This document shows positions 25,752 to 34,286 of a stretch of 64,000 nt of DNA, one piece after another; within the stretch, counting starts at the first letter, position 1; every line of letters begins with the position of its first letter. The notes below the pieces were generated by a model. It was not told where the DNA came from. It worked only from the letters and a program-made list of their open reading frames with translations, and searched no databases. The stretch is from CAVYTF01 sp963708205 (GTDB lineage Bacteria > Bacteroidota > Bacteroidia > Chitinophagales > Chitinophagaceae). The DNA lies in the NCBI GenBank assembly GCA_963708205.1, contig OY970196.1, positions 1,302,001 to 1,366,000 on the forward strand, given 5' to 3'. The position numbers were made by a program, and so were the translations under genes.

Positions 25752-27470
25752 ATGCTTTTTAATAATATAAAAAAAAGATCACGAGAAATTTTGCAGGCAG
25801 TTGTATGTTTTGTTTGTTTAATATTTTTTGGTTTCATTGGTAAAGCGCAAAGCACTTATATTCCTTTAAATGATAAGCAATATGATATACTTAATCGCCT
25901 TGAAATTAAAGCAGGATGGCAGGGCGATATTTTTTCTGCGGTAAAGCCTTATAAGCGGAAAGACGCTGTAGCATTGGTTCAGAAGATAGATAGCCTTGAA
26001 CATCTTGATATAAGTTATGCAGATTTAAGTGCAGTAGATAAATATAATATGCAATGTCTGTTAATGGATAATTCTGAATGGTCAAAACCGAGTGATACTT
26101 ATTTAAGCAGGAAACCGGTTTTTGGTGCAAATGGAATTTATAAAACCAAAGACAATTTATTTGAAGTGCATAACAGCGATCTTTTTCTTGCAATAAATCC
26201 TGTAATTTATTTTGCAGCAGGCAGAGAAAAAGGAAATGGCAGCACGCTTTATCAGAATACACGCGGTCTTACATTAAGAGGAATTCTTGATAATAAAATT
26301 GGCTTCAATCTTTTTTTTACAGATAACCAGGAACGTGATCCTTCTTACGTGATGTCTTATGTTAGTACAAATAATGCATTGCCGGGACAAGGTTTTTACA
26401 AACAATCAAGATTAAATAAAACAGGAACACTTGATTATTTTGATGCAAGAGGTTATACAACATGGAATGTTGATAAATATATTGACATGCAATTTGGCTT
26501 TGATAAAAATATTGTTGCAGATGGTTATCGCAGCTTGTTGCTCAGTGATTTTTCAAGCAGTGCAACCTTCTTAAAAACAAATTTTAAAATTTGGAAATTA
26601 AATTATGAAAATATTTTAATGGAGCTTTATGCGCCGCATACTTATGCAGGCGATCTTATTTTTCCCAAGAAATATGCGCGTTTCAGCGATTTAAGTATAA
26701 ATGCAACGAAATGGTTTAATGCAGGAATTTTTGAAGGAGCAATGTTTGATCGTGAAAATAATTTCAGCCTTCAATATCTTATTCCGGTTATGTTTTTTAA
26801 ACCTGTTGGGTCTGCAGGAAATAATGAGAATGAAATAGTGGGATTGCATGCAAAAGCAGATATCGTACATCATGTACAGGTTTACGGGCAGCTTATGTTT
26901 GATCAATTAAATTCGGTAGATATTTTCAGCAATTCATGGAGTAACCGAAGTGGCTTTCAGGTTGGTTTTAAATATATTGATGTGTTTGGTTTGAAGAATG
27001 TTGATGTTCAGGCAGAGATGAACCAGGTAAGACCTTACACTTATGCTTATAATGATTCCGTTGGAAATTATTCGCATTACAACCAGTCAATTGCTCATCC
27101 GCTTGGCGCTAATTTCAGAGAGCTTACAGGCATTATAAAAATGCAGCCTTTGCCGAGATTAAGATTGCAAGCGCAATTCACACATTATTTTCAGGGGCTT
27201 GATAGTGCAGGAATTAATTATGGCAGCAACATTTTTGAAGATTATGACGATCGTCCTGCAAATAGCAATTTTGCTATAGGCGCCGGCAATCTTGCAACCT
27301 GTAATCTTTTTGCCGGCGTGGCATCTTATGAAATAAAAGAAAACATGTTTATAGATCTTTCAGGTATTTATCGCACCTATAAAGTTGAAAGTACAAACAC
27401 CACTACTAACTCTATCAGTATTTATCTAAGCTTTCGCTGGAATATTGTAAGAAGAGATTTTACTTTTTAA
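25752..27470 (+). CDS. Wzi-type capsule assembly outer-membrane protein, paralogue 2
   Basis: This 572-residue exported protein is colinear with the preceding gene. Both open their mature part with TYIPL, carry RLEIK, then the DARGYTTWNVDKYIDMQFGF and GYRSLLLSDFSSSATFLK blocks, HYNQSIAHPLGANFRE and HYFQGLDSAG, and end in SFRWNIVRRDFTF. The signal peptide is at residues 1-33 (LIFFGFIGKAQ). The pair is an evident tandem duplication, diverged well beyond recent copying. It shares the proposed Wzi-like role in surface polysaccharide attachment. It is convergent with the YkuK-like gene (26 bp). Confidence 0.65.
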   Translation: MLFNNIKKRSREILQAVVCFVCLIFFGFIGKAQSTYIPLNDKQYDILNRLEIKAGWQGDIFSAVKPYKRKDAVALVQKIDSLEHLDISYADLSAVDKYNMQCLLMDNSEWSKPSDTYLSRKPVFGANGIYKTKDNLFEVHNSDLFLAINPVIYFAAGREKGNGSTLYQNTRGLTLRGILDNKIGFNLFFTDNQERDPSYVMSYVSTNNALPGQGFYKQSRLNKTGTLDYFDARGYTTWNVDKYIDMQFGFDKNIVADGYRSLLLSDFSSSATFLKTNFKIWKLNYENILMELYAPHTYAGDLIFPKKYARFSDLSINATKWFNAGIFEGAMFDRENNFSLQYLIPVMFFKPVGSAGNNENEIVGLHAKADIVHHVQVYGQLMFDQLNSVDIFSNSWSNRSGFQVGFKYIDVFGLKNVDVQAEMNQVRPYTYAYNDSVGNYSHYNQSIAHPLGANFRELTGIIKMQPLPRLRLQAQFTHYFQGLDSAGINYGSNIFEDYDDRPANSNFAIGAGNLATCNLFAGVASYEIKENMFIDLSGIYRTYKVESTNTTTNSISIYLSFRWNIVRRDFTF

Positions 27471-27496
27471 TGATTATATTTTTAAAAATCATTCTT

Positions 27497-27970
27497 TCAA
27501 TTGCACATTTTATCTGCGCAACAGCTGCTGGCAAAGGCTTCCGGCTTGGCTTTGAACGCAAAGCCCATTCCTAAAATATAACCCATTGCTTCACGCAAAG
27601 CATCATTACTTTTGAACTGAGGATTTGTGTTTATATCAGCATGCACTTCCATATCAACATCGTATTCTATAAAAAGATTGCACAATTCATAAGCTATCTC
27701 AATGCTTTTAGCAACCTCAACAAGCATCCGTTCTTTAATGTTGTATTTGTGTTTTGTTTTTTCATTGTGAATATACATAAAGCCACCGCTATGCTCGCGC
27801 AAAAACACAATGACCGTGGCAAATTCTGTATCATCGCCTTTAACCTGGCTGTCGGTGCCAATGCAAACTTTCAGACGAATGCCATTTTCCACTTCCCGTT
27901 TTATCGCTTCTTCCACTGCATCTTTTATCGGCAATTGAATTGTTTCTCCGTTAAATTTTCTCCAGCGCAT
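27497..27970 (-). CDS. RNase H-like YkuK family protein
   Basis: This 157-residue soluble protein has the YkuK/DUF458 pattern: KVCIGTDSQVKGDDTEFATVIVF supplies the first acidic motif of an RNase H-like fold, then ERMLVEVAKSIEIAYEL, then DMEVHADINTNPQFKSNDAL and GMGFAFKAKPEAFASSCCAD. Proteins of this family have no firmly established activity; an exo- or endonuclease role on nucleic acids is suggested by the fold. The C-terminus carries three cysteines (SCCADKMCN), which might bind a metal. The ATG is at 27968-27970. It is convergent with the second Wzi paralogue. Confidence 0.85.
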   Translation of the reverse strand: MRWRKFNGETIQLPIKDAVEEAIKREVENGIRLKVCIGTDSQVKGDDTEFATVIVFLREHSGGFMYIHNEKTKHKYNIKERMLVEVAKSIEIAYELCNLFIEYDVDMEVHADINTNPQFKSNDALREAMGYILGMGFAFKAKPEAFASSCCADKMCN

Positions 27971-28067
27971 AAAAATTAAGTTTGCGTAATTTACTTACAC
28001 ATTCTTTAAATTATTGTAAAAAGAAATTACTTTATTATTAACAAGCGTGAATAAAGCTTTTGTAAAA

Positions 28068-28451
28068 TTAAAATTGACCTGTGCTTAACAGCACCAACGT
28101 ACATGCTTCGAGCGGCTGAATGCCCTTGCGAGCAAGCTTTTCTGCCAAATCATCATTTTCTGCGCCGGGATTAAAAATCACTCTTTTGGGATGAAGGGAA
28201 AATATATAATCGTAGTATTGTTTTTGATTTTGCGCATTAAGATAAAGCGTAACCGTGTCTATATCTTGTATCGAAGGTTGAGAAGTTATGATATCAACAT
28301 CAGAAATTAGTCCTTCTTTTTTGCCAATAGCAATAACTTCATTTCCATTTTTTCGCAGCCGGTTGACTGCCAAAAAACTGTACCTTGATGGATTAGCGGA
28401 AGCGCCGAGAACGAGCGTTTTTTTTGATTTGTTTTCCATTTTTGCAGGCAT
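28068..28451 (-). CDS. CoA-binding protein (YccU-like Rossmann domain)
   Basis: This 127-residue protein is a single CoA-binding (succinyl-CoA-synthetase-type Rossmann) domain. It shows TLVLGASANPSRYSFLAVNRL at the N-terminus, the middle GNEVIAIGKKEG, and the C-terminal RVIFNPGAENDDLAEKLARKG and EACTLVLLSTGQF. Similar stand-alone domains (YccU type) bind CoA or a related nucleotide; no reaction is known for them. Start alternatives are Met1 (28451) and Met5 (28439). It stands alone between the YkuK gene and the divergent histone-like gene. Confidence 0.87.
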   Translation of the reverse strand: MPAKMENKSKKTLVLGASANPSRYSFLAVNRLRKNGNEVIAIGKKEGLISDVDIITSQPSIQDIDTVTLYLNAQNQKQYYDYIFSLHPKRVIFNPGAENDDLAEKLARKGIQPLEACTLVLLSTGQF

Positions 28452-28569
28452 GAGATTTTTAAAAATTTTAAAATAGACTTTTATGATTTTATTTTTTTAA
28501 AAGTTCAAAATTGTAAAATAACTTTTTTAACTTTCATAATCATTACTTCAATTATTAAACCAAACCATT

Positions 28570-28980
28570 ATGGCAAAAGCAAATAAAAAGAAATCATCTC
28601 CAAAAAAAGCAGCACCTAAAAAAGTTGCAAAGAAAGCTTCTCCAAAAAAATCATCGCCTAAAAAAGCATTACCAAAAAAGGCAATGAAAAAAAAGGCAAT
28701 GAAAAAAGTAGCACCTAAAAAAGTTGCAAAGAAAGCTTCTCCAAAAAAATCATCTCCGAAAAAAGCAGCGCCAAAGAAAGCAATGCCAAAAAAGGCAATG
28801 AAAAAAGCAGCACCTAAAAAAGTTGCAAAGAAGGCTTCTCCCAAAAAATCATCACCAAAGAAAGCAACAAACACAAGCTCAATGGCTGAACCTGCAGCTA
28901 CTCCTGAAATGCCCGCAGCGCCTATGCCCATGCCGGATTCAGAGGGAAACAGTTCTAACGGCACACCAGAAAGTAATTAA
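28570..28980 (+). CDS. Histone H1-like Lys/Ala/Pro-rich repeat protein
   Basis: This 136-residue protein is extremely basic for its first 100 residues, built from SPKKS, APKK and AMKK blocks. A 33-residue (99-bp) unit starting with APKKVAKKASPKKSS repeats about 2.7 times from 28612. The last 35 residues are different, acidic and uncharged (EPAATPEMPAAPMPMPDSEG). SPKK-type sequences bind the minor groove of AT-rich DNA, and Lys/Ala/Pro tails occur in Chlamydia Hc2 and other bacterial H1-like proteins, so a nucleoid role is likely but inferred. It is a single-gene unit with its own strong terminator. The antisense frame is also open, which is a by-product of the codon pattern. Confidence 0.8.
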   Translation: MAKANKKKSSPKKAAPKKVAKKASPKKSSPKKALPKKAMKKKAMKKVAPKKVAKKASPKKSSPKKAAPKKAMPKKAMKKAAPKKVAKKASPKKSSPKKATNTSSMAEPAATPEMPAAPMPMPDSEGNSSNGTPESN

Positions 28981-28988
28981 TATTCTAC

Positions 28989-29022
28989 AAAAGAAACGCG
29001 CTTTTCAACGCGTTTCTTTTTT
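28989..29022 (+). terminator. Rho-independent terminator of the histone-like gene
   Basis: The stem AAAGAAACGCG (28990-29000) pairs with CGCGTTTCTTT (29009-29019) around an 8-nt loop and runs into a T tract. It starts 9 bp after the stop codon. Confidence 0.93.
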
Positions 29023-29064
29023 CTAAAAAATTGTATAAGGCCTTATATAATTTCAACTTAAAAT

Positions 29065-29094
29065 AAAAAAAGCTTTGCAATTTTTGCAAAGCTT
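29065..29094 (-). terminator. Rho-independent terminator of pdhC
   Basis: On the minus strand the stem AAGCTTTGCAA pairs perfectly with TTGCAAAGCTT around a 3-nt loop and is followed by a T-rich run. It lies 20 bp past the stop of the E2 gene. Confidence 0.92.
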
Positions 29095-29114
29095 GAATTA
29101 ATAAGATTATTTTT

Positions 29115-30824
29115 TTACAGCAACATTCGTAAAGGTTCTTCCAATAAATTTTTTAAGGTTTGAAGAAAAGCAGAACCCGTAGCACCATCAACTACGCGAT
29201 GATCGCAACTTAAAGTTACCTTCATAACATTACCCGGAACTATCTGGTTATTTTTTACAACAGGAATTTTTGCAATGCCACCGATTGCGAGTATGCATGC
29301 ATCGGGCGGATTTATTATTGCTGTAAACTCATCAATGCCAAACATTCCAAGATTAGAAATGGTAAATGTGCTGCCTTCCCAATCTGCAGGTTGTAATTTT
29401 TTGTCTTTTGCTTTTTGAGCAAAATCTTTTACTTCGCTTGCAATGGTGCTCAATGATTTTGCATCTGCAAATCTTACAACCGGCACAAGCAAACCTTCTT
29501 CCACTGCAACTGCAACGCCGATATTTACGTGATGATTGATGCGAATTTTATCTCCAAGCCAGCTGCTGTTTACTTTAGGATGTTGCTTTAAAGCTACTGC
29601 TGTTGCTTTCAACACTAAATCATTAAAGCTGATTTTGGTTTTAGCTGATTCGTTTATTTTAGTACGGGCAGCAACACAAGCATCCATATCAATACTCATG
29701 GTTAAATAAAAATGCGGCGCAGTGAAAAGGCTTTCACTTAAACGTTTTGCAATTGTTTTACGCATTTGCGAAACAGGTACTTCTTCGAAATCAACTTGTG
29801 AATTAGAAGTTTGTCGATCGAAAGATATTGATTGATTATTGTTTGATGGTTTCTGTTCAGCTGATGTTGGTTTATAATTGTCAATATCATTTTTTGTAAT
29901 TCTTCCATTATCACCAGTGCCTTTTACATATTTCAAATCAATGCCTTTTTCTTCCGCTAATTTTTTTGCCAAAGGCGAAGCAAAAATTCTTCCTTCATTT
30001 ACTATTTGTGTTGAAGATTGATTATTATTTTCTGATGATTGTTTTGAAACTTTTTGTTGCGGCACACCACTTGATGCAGTTGGCGAAACATCGCCTTCTG
30101 CTTTTTCTTTATCTGCTGCATCCTTTGCCACAGGCTCGTTTGCGGCATTTCCTTTTACTGAATTTATTACAGCATTTACATCAAAATCTTCTTTCCCAAT
30201 TATTGCTAACAGATCATTTACTACTATTTTTTCTCCTTGCTTTGCACCCTGGTACAATAATTTTCCATCCTTATAACTTTCAAGATCCATTGTTGCTTTA
30301 TCGGTTTCAATTTCTGCAAGAACTTCTCCTTTTTTTACATTATCACCAATATTTTTGTGCCATGCAGCAATTACACCTTCTGTCATTGTATCGCTCAAAC
30401 GCGGCATCAATACCACTTCTTCCATTTTAGATATGTCAACAGTCGGCTCTTGTTTATTTGTTGAAGTTGATTGAGGAGCTTCTTCTTTTTTTGGTTCAGC
30501 AGGTTTATTTTTATTAGCTTTTTGCTCGCCATTTGTTGATGGAGCATTTTTTGTATTTTGAGAAACAAGATCTTTTACATCTTCACCTTGCTTGCCAATA
30601 ATTGCCAGCAAATCATTTACCTGCAACTTATCTCCTTGTTTTCCGCCGGCATGAAGTAAAGTTCCTTCCTGGTAACTTTCTAATTCCATTGTTGCTTTAT
30701 CGGTTTCGATTTCTGCAAGCAAATCACCTTTTTTTACAGCATCTCCAATATTTTTATGCCACGCTGCAATAACACCTTCAGTCATCGTATCGCTTAAACG
30801 AGGCATCAAAATTACTTCTGCCAT
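29115..30824 (-). CDS. Pyruvate dehydrogenase E2, dihydrolipoamide acetyltransferase (two lipoyl domains)
   Basis: This 569-residue E2 has two closely similar lipoyl domains, with lipoyl lysines in ETDKATMELES (Lys43) and ETDKATMDLES (Lys176). Each is followed by a flexible linker rich in K, P, E, S and Q. The peripheral-subunit-binding domain (IFASPLAKKLAEEKGIDL, GTGDNGRITKNDID) is near residues 285-325, and the catalytic domain ends with LSCDHRVVDGATGSAF, which carries the active-site His and Asp. It transfers acetyl groups to CoA in the pyruvate dehydrogenase complex. The opening AEVILMPRLSDTMTEG is typical of the pyruvate rather than the oxoglutarate enzyme. The E1 and E3 genes are not in this window. 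A terminator follows. Confidence 0.94.
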   Translation of the reverse strand: MAEVILMPRLSDTMTEGVIAAWHKNIGDAVKKGDLLAEIETDKATMELESYQEGTLLHAGGKQGDKLQVNDLLAIIGKQGEDVKDLVSQNTKNAPSTNGEQKANKNKPAEPKKEEAPQSTSTNKQEPTVDISKMEEVVLMPRLSDTMTEGVIAAWHKNIGDNVKKGEVLAEIETDKATMDLESYKDGKLLYQGAKQGEKIVVNDLLAIIGKEDFDVNAVINSVKGNAANEPVAKDAADKEKAEGDVSPTASSGVPQQKVSKQSSENNNQSSTQIVNEGRIFASPLAKKLAEEKGIDLKYVKGTGDNGRITKNDIDNYKPTSAEQKPSNNNQSISFDRQTSNSQVDFEEVPVSQMRKTIAKRLSESLFTAPHFYLTMSIDMDACVAARTKINESAKTKISFNDLVLKATAVALKQHPKVNSSWLGDKIRINHHVNIGVAVAVEEGLLVPVVRFADAKSLSTIASEVKDFAQKAKDKKLQPADWEGSTFTISNLGMFGIDEFTAIINPPDACILAIGGIAKIPVVKNNQIVPGNVMKVTLSCDHRVVDGATGSAFLQTLKNLLEEPLRMLL

Positions 30825-30983
30825 TTGTCTGTTTTCTTTTAAAAATTAATTCGTGAAATTACAAGAAAAACTATTAGCGCAAATGCTGAAATAAAGGAAT
30901 TATTTTATAAATTTTGAAAGAAATAATTCCTGCTTTTTTAGTTTGAAAAATAAATGAAGATTCCTAAATATTCAGGGAAATTT

Positions 30984-31793
30984 TTAGACGCCGCCCATTA
31001 CATACATTGCACTCATGGTAGGTGTCGGGCTTCCGCCTTTCTTTTCAAGCGTTATGGCAAACGCCTGCGCCGTAGGAATATTTTTGAGTTTGCATAAACC
31101 TACGCAATTATTGAGCATGCCTGCATCAACAGGTTTTCCATTTACAATTGCCCAAAGCTGGTATTGTTTATCATCAGGCGCTTGTGGTAATTTATTAGGC
31201 AATACATATACATCTTTAGTTTTTGTATCCCAATAAACTGTTGCGAGATCATCAGTTTTTTTTACACTTTTCATTTTCACAATTTTCATGGCAGTGTCAG
31301 ACATTAGCAACATGCTTTCATTTAAATCATTTGCTCTTGTTTTAAAAATATCATTGTTTGCCTGGAGATTATTTTTTTGAATTAATAAAGCTTCGTAATT
31401 GTTTGAAACATTTTTATAATTACTATAATAATAAATATTTAACCCCGCACTTGCGATAAATAAAAGAATGGCTGCTGCCGCTAAATTTTGCCAAAACTTG
31501 TAAGATGTTTGATTATTTTTTTCATGAGTTATGAAAGGAATAACCGGCGTTTCTTTTTTCTCCAGAAATTCATTTTGAAGATTTGAAAATATTTTATTTT
31601 TTATTTCTGAAGGAGGAGTAACAGCATTTTCAAAAGCTTTTTGTTCAATAGAAATTTCGAAATCTTCAACAGCTTTTTTTATTTCAGGATGTTGTGCGCA
31701 CAGTGATATAAGCTCTGCAGATTCCTGCTCAGTTGCAAGTCCCAGCACGTAGCTTTCTATAATTCCACTTTGTATGTACGCTTGTATATCCAC
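30984..31793 (-). CDS. RskA-type anti-sigma factor
   Basis: This 269-residue protein has a single membrane segment (about residues 105-123). The cytoplasmic N-terminus (IESYVLGLATEQESAELISL, EIKKAVEDFE) matches the anti-sigma domain that holds ECF sigma factors. The outer part ends in an RskA-like domain (VYWDTKTKDVYVLPNKLP, QYQLWAIVNGKPVDAGML). The start is a GTG at 31791-31793 that touches the TAA stop of the sigma gene, a layout that favours translational coupling. It should keep the partner sigma factor inactive at the inner membrane until a signal arrives. The signal is unknown. Confidence 0.9.
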   Translation of the reverse strand: MDIQAYIQSGIIESYVLGLATEQESAELISLCAQHPEIKKAVEDFEISIEQKAFENAVTPPSEIKNKIFSNLQNEFLEKKETPVIPFITHEKNNQTSYKFWQNLAAAAILLFIASAGLNIYYYSNYKNVSNNYEALLIQKNNLQANNDIFKTRANDLNESMLLMSDTAMKIVKMKSVKKTDDLATVYWDTKTKDVYVLPNKLPQAPDDKQYQLWAIVNGKPVDAGMLNNCVGLCKLKNIPTAQAFAITLEKKGGSPTPTMSAMYVMGGV

Positions 31794-32330
31794 TTATTTT
31801 ACTATTTCTCTTAATTGTATCAAAGCCGCACGCAGCCTTGTTTTCACCGTTCCTAATGGTATGTTTAAAAGGGTTGAAATTTCTTCCTGTGTAAAGCCTT
31901 CGAAGTAAGATAACTCAACTAATATTTTGTATTCCTGTTTTAGTTGCGTTACTATTTTTCTTAATCCTATCTTCTCTATATTGGTATTCACAACTCCTCC
32001 CGCATCATCTACGTTTTCTGTTAACTCGCGGTTTTGTTTTGAGTTTTGGTAATTCTTGCTACGCAGAACATCTATTGAAGAATTGCGTGCAATATTCATC
32101 ATCCATGTAAATAATCTTCCCTTTAAATTATCATAGCTTTCTATTTGTTTCCAAATTTTTACAAAAACTTCCTGCAATACATCTGCTGCTAAATCTTTAT
32201 CAGGAACTATGGCTGAAATAACAGAAAACAGTGCCCCAGAATAATTATCATACAGATAGCCAAAACCATTCTGCTGCCTTTGTTTTAGAAGCATCACAAG
32301 CTCTGATTCTGAATATTTAGTTTCGGACAA
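31794..32330 (-). CDS. ECF sigma-70 family RNA polymerase sigma factor
   Basis: This 178-residue protein has region 2 (LYDNYSGALFSVISAI, AADVLQEVFVKIW, LFTWMMNIARNSSIDVLRS) and region 4 (ELSYFEGFTQEEISTLLNIP, LGTVKTRLRAALIQLRE). These are the two domains of an extracytoplasmic-function sigma factor. The frame starts with TTG at 32328-32330, preceded by an in-frame stop. The next ATG (32294) would cut into the conserved SESELVMLLKQRQ lead, so TTG is preferred. The RskA-type anti-sigma gene follows with no gap. gcvH lies 27 bp upstream on the same strand, but is not an obvious functional partner. Confidence 0.93.
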   Translation of the reverse strand: MSETKYSESELVMLLKQRQQNGFGYLYDNYSGALFSVISAIVPDKDLAADVLQEVFVKIWKQIESYDNLKGRLFTWMMNIARNSSIDVLRSKNYQNSKQNRELTENVDDAGGVVNTNIEKIGLRKIVTQLKQEYKILVELSYFEGFTQEEISTLLNIPLGTVKTRLRAALIQLREIVK

Positions 32331-32357
32331 AATAAAAAGTAATTAATGAAAAGAAAT

Positions 32358-32738
32358 CTATTTAACCATTGCACTATAATCTTCTGAACTTAACAAACCT
32401 TCAACATCTGAAATATTTTGCAATTTTATTTTTGCCATCCATCCTTTAGTGTAAGGATCAGTATTCACCAATTCAGGATGTTTTTCTAAAGCTTCATTCA
32501 CTCCCAAAACTGTACCTGCAACCGGAAGAAATAAATCACTAACTGTTTTCACAGCTTCTACAGTTCCAAAAATTTCTTCTGCTTTCAAACTTTTTCCAAC
32601 AGTATTTATATCTACAAAAACAATATCTCCAAGTTCGCTTTGAGCAAAGTCAGTAATACCAACGGTTGCAGTTCCATCATCATTTACCTGCACCCATTCA
32701 TGATCTTTTGTGTATTTAAGTTTCGGCGGAAAGGTCAT
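32358..32738 (-). CDS. gcvH: Glycine cleavage system H protein
   Basis: At 126 residues this is the lipoyl carrier of the glycine cleavage system, which shuttles the aminomethyl group between the P, T and L proteins. The lipoyl lysine is Lys64 in GTVEAVKTVSDL. The opening KYTKDHEWVQV and the ITDFAQSELGDIVFVD strand are standard. The other gcv genes are absent here. kbl at 41.8 kb is also part of glycine/threonine metabolism. The ATG is at 32736-32738. Confidence 0.96.
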   Translation of the reverse strand: MTFPPKLKYTKDHEWVQVNDDGTATVGITDFAQSELGDIVFVDINTVGKSLKAEEIFGTVEAVKTVSDLFLPVAGTVLGVNEALEKHPELVNTDPYTKGWMAKIKLQNISDVEGLLSSEDYSAMVK

Positions 32739-32788
32739 TTGTTTTTTTTAATATGCAAATATGAAAATTTTTATTAGAATAAATTCCT

Positions 32789-33496
32789 TTAATTCAGCAG
32801 TCTCATCTTCATCATTATATTTTGCCTTGGTCTGTCATTAGCATCGCGCGGCGTTTTTGCTATTTTATCAACAACATCCATTCCTTTTACCACCTCGCCA
32901 AATACAGTATAATTCTGGTCGAGAAAAGGTGCGCCGCCAATTGTTTTATAAATTTTTCTTTGGGCATCTGTGTACGTGAATGCAGGATTGCTGCTTCGGA
33001 TCTGACACTCAATTTGATTTAATTGAATGTCTGTAAAAATTTTTCCCTGCACAATATAAAACTGGCAATTGCTGCTTGCCTTTTCAGGATTATCGTCGCG
33101 AGCCATTGCTAACGCTCCACGTTTATGAATTAAAAAAGTTTTGAACTCCGCAGGAATTCTGTTCACGCTGGGCACTTCGCCATTTCCTAATTGCACTGTA
33201 TCCAGCGGTGCATTTTTACTTGTAGGATCACCACCCTGGATCATAAAACCATCAATCACACGATGAAATAAAAGACTGTCGTAAAATTTTCCTTTCACGA
33301 GTTTTATAAAATTATCTCTGTGCAAAGGCGTGCTGTCATAGAGCTTTACTTCAATTACACCAAATGTTGTTGTAATTTCTACAAGTCTTGGAGAGGATAT
33401 TTTTGTTGAATGATTTTTTGATGAAATATTTTTCGTTTGGGCATTCGAAGCAATCGCCAAACAAAAAAGAATTGATGCGATCCAAATTTTTTTCAT
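32789..33496 (-). CDS. Exported cyclophilin-type peptidylprolyl isomerase
   Basis: This 235-residue protein starts with a signal peptide (IWIASILFCLAIASNAQ, cleavage near residue 20), followed by a cyclophilin domain. The domain begins at VEITTTFGVIEVKLYD and includes LLFHRVIDGFMIQGGDPTS with the catalytic Arg, GALAMARDDNPEKASSNCQF and QNYTVFGEVVKGMDVVDKI. It catalyses cis/trans isomerisation of X-Pro bonds in the periplasm. The insert of about 25 residues between the two active-site strands is typical of Bacteroidota members. It follows the 33501 gene after 4 bp and is probably co-transcribed. Confidence 0.93.
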   Translation of the reverse strand: MKKIWIASILFCLAIASNAQTKNISSKNHSTKISSPRLVEITTTFGVIEVKLYDSTPLHRDNFIKLVKGKFYDSLLFHRVIDGFMIQGGDPTSKNAPLDTVQLGNGEVPSVNRIPAEFKTFLIHKRGALAMARDDNPEKASSNCQFYIVQGKIFTDIQLNQIECQIRSSNPAFTYTDAQRKIYKTIGGAPFLDQNYTVFGEVVKGMDVVDKIAKTPRDANDRPRQNIMMKMRLLN

Positions 33497-33500
33497 GTAG

Positions 33501-33848
33501 TTAAATTAAATCCTGTTCTTCAAAATAAAGCAAGATATGGTCTTTAAGAAAATTTTCCTGCTCCATTACATTTTGCGCCGGCAACTCTTTCAATTGTTCA
33601 AAATGCGGCCATCCATCTTTATCTAATTCTTTTAACTTATAATAACCGCTTCCACTTAAAACTGTACAAATAGCAACATGCATCAGATCCTGCTTTTGTT
33701 CTTTTGTAATTTTCTTTTTCACAAAACCTGTTTCCTGTATTCCAATTAAAAACAAGATTGCTTCCATATCCGGCTTTCTTCCGAAATGCCCAAGCAGCTT
33801 GGCTTCCAATGTCCACCAGCGTTGCTGCAAATCATCACTCACAAACAT
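33501..33848 (-). CDS. Conserved hypothetical protein (Bacteroidota)
   Basis: This is a 115-residue soluble protein of unknown function. I place the start at the ATG at 33846-33848, where MFVSDDLQQRWWTLEAKLL begins; an upstream TTG would add three residues. The sequence is acidic, with aromatic and Cys/Gly spots (AICTVLSGSGYYKL) and no signal peptide or membrane segment. The stop is 4 bp from the cyclophilin gene and 26 bp separate it from the YbjQ gene, so a small operon is likely. It looks like a real gene by length and codon use. I do not recognise a domain. Confidence 0.7.
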   Translation of the reverse strand: MFVSDDLQQRWWTLEAKLLGHFGRKPDMEAILFLIGIQETGFVKKKITKEQKQDLMHVAICTVLSGSGYYKLKELDKDGWPHFEQLKELPAQNVMEQENFLKDHILLYFEEQDLI

Positions 33849-33874
33849 AATCTGCAAATATAATTGCTATTACA

Positions 33875-34207
33875 TTATATTTTTTCTGCAATAACAGCCG
33901 TGCCATAAGCAAGCACTTCAGTTATTCCCTGCATCACATCGTTTGCATCGTAGCGCATATTTATAACAGCGTTTGCGCCGCGTTCTTCTGCGTGTTTCAA
34001 CATCAACTCAAAAGCTTCTTCACGTGCCTTTTCGCAAAGTTCGACATAAATGGAAAGTTTGCCACCAAATAAACTTTGAAAACCCCCGGCAATATTACCG
34101 CCGATACTTCTGCTGCGCACAGTAATGCCGCGAATTATGCCGAGACTTTTGGTTATTTTATAACCGTTGAGCTCTATGTTATTTGTAACCATTGATTGAT
34201 CTATCAT
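33875..34207 (-). CDS. YbjQ/UPF0145 family protein
   Basis: This 110-residue protein matches the YbjQ family: GYKITKSLGIIRGITVRSRS, then a Gly-rich GGNIAGGFQSLFGGKL loop, then AREEAFELMLKHAEERGANA and VINMRYDAND. Members form pentamers with a dodecin-like fold, and a heavy-metal-binding role has been proposed but not proven. The start is set at the ATG at 34205-34207. A TTG 18 bp upstream is in frame but lacks support. It is divergent from serS with about 80 bp between start codons. Confidence 0.87.
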   Translation of the reverse strand: MIDQSMVTNNIELNGYKITKSLGIIRGITVRSRSIGGNIAGGFQSLFGGKLSIYVELCEKAREEAFELMLKHAEERGANAVINMRYDANDVMQGITEVLAYGTAVIAEKI

Positions 34208-34241
34208 GATTTTTATTTTTTGCAATGTATTTATTTTTTGC

Positions 34242-34271
34242 TTGCGCTATTAACCTCAAAAAATATCTTTG
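34242..34271 (+). promoter_or_regulatory. Promoter of serS (TTG-N19-TATCTTTG)
   Basis: The -33 TTG at 34242-34244 and the -7 TATCTTTG at 34264-34271 are separated by 19 bp, matching the Bacteroidota consensus. Transcription should start near 34277, ten bases before the ATG at 34287. This rules out the in-frame TTG at 34269 as the translation start. Confidence 0.7.
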
Positions 34272-34286
34272 CGCAAAATCTCAATA

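Noticed and set aside
28548..28964. 138-residue antisense frame rich in Phe/Ala/Gly
   Set aside because: It is the mirror of the Lys/Pro codons of the histone-like gene, which has a clear start and its own terminator.
34269..34286. TTG start of serS
   Set aside because: It overlaps the -7 box TATCTTTG; the family start is the ATG at 34287.
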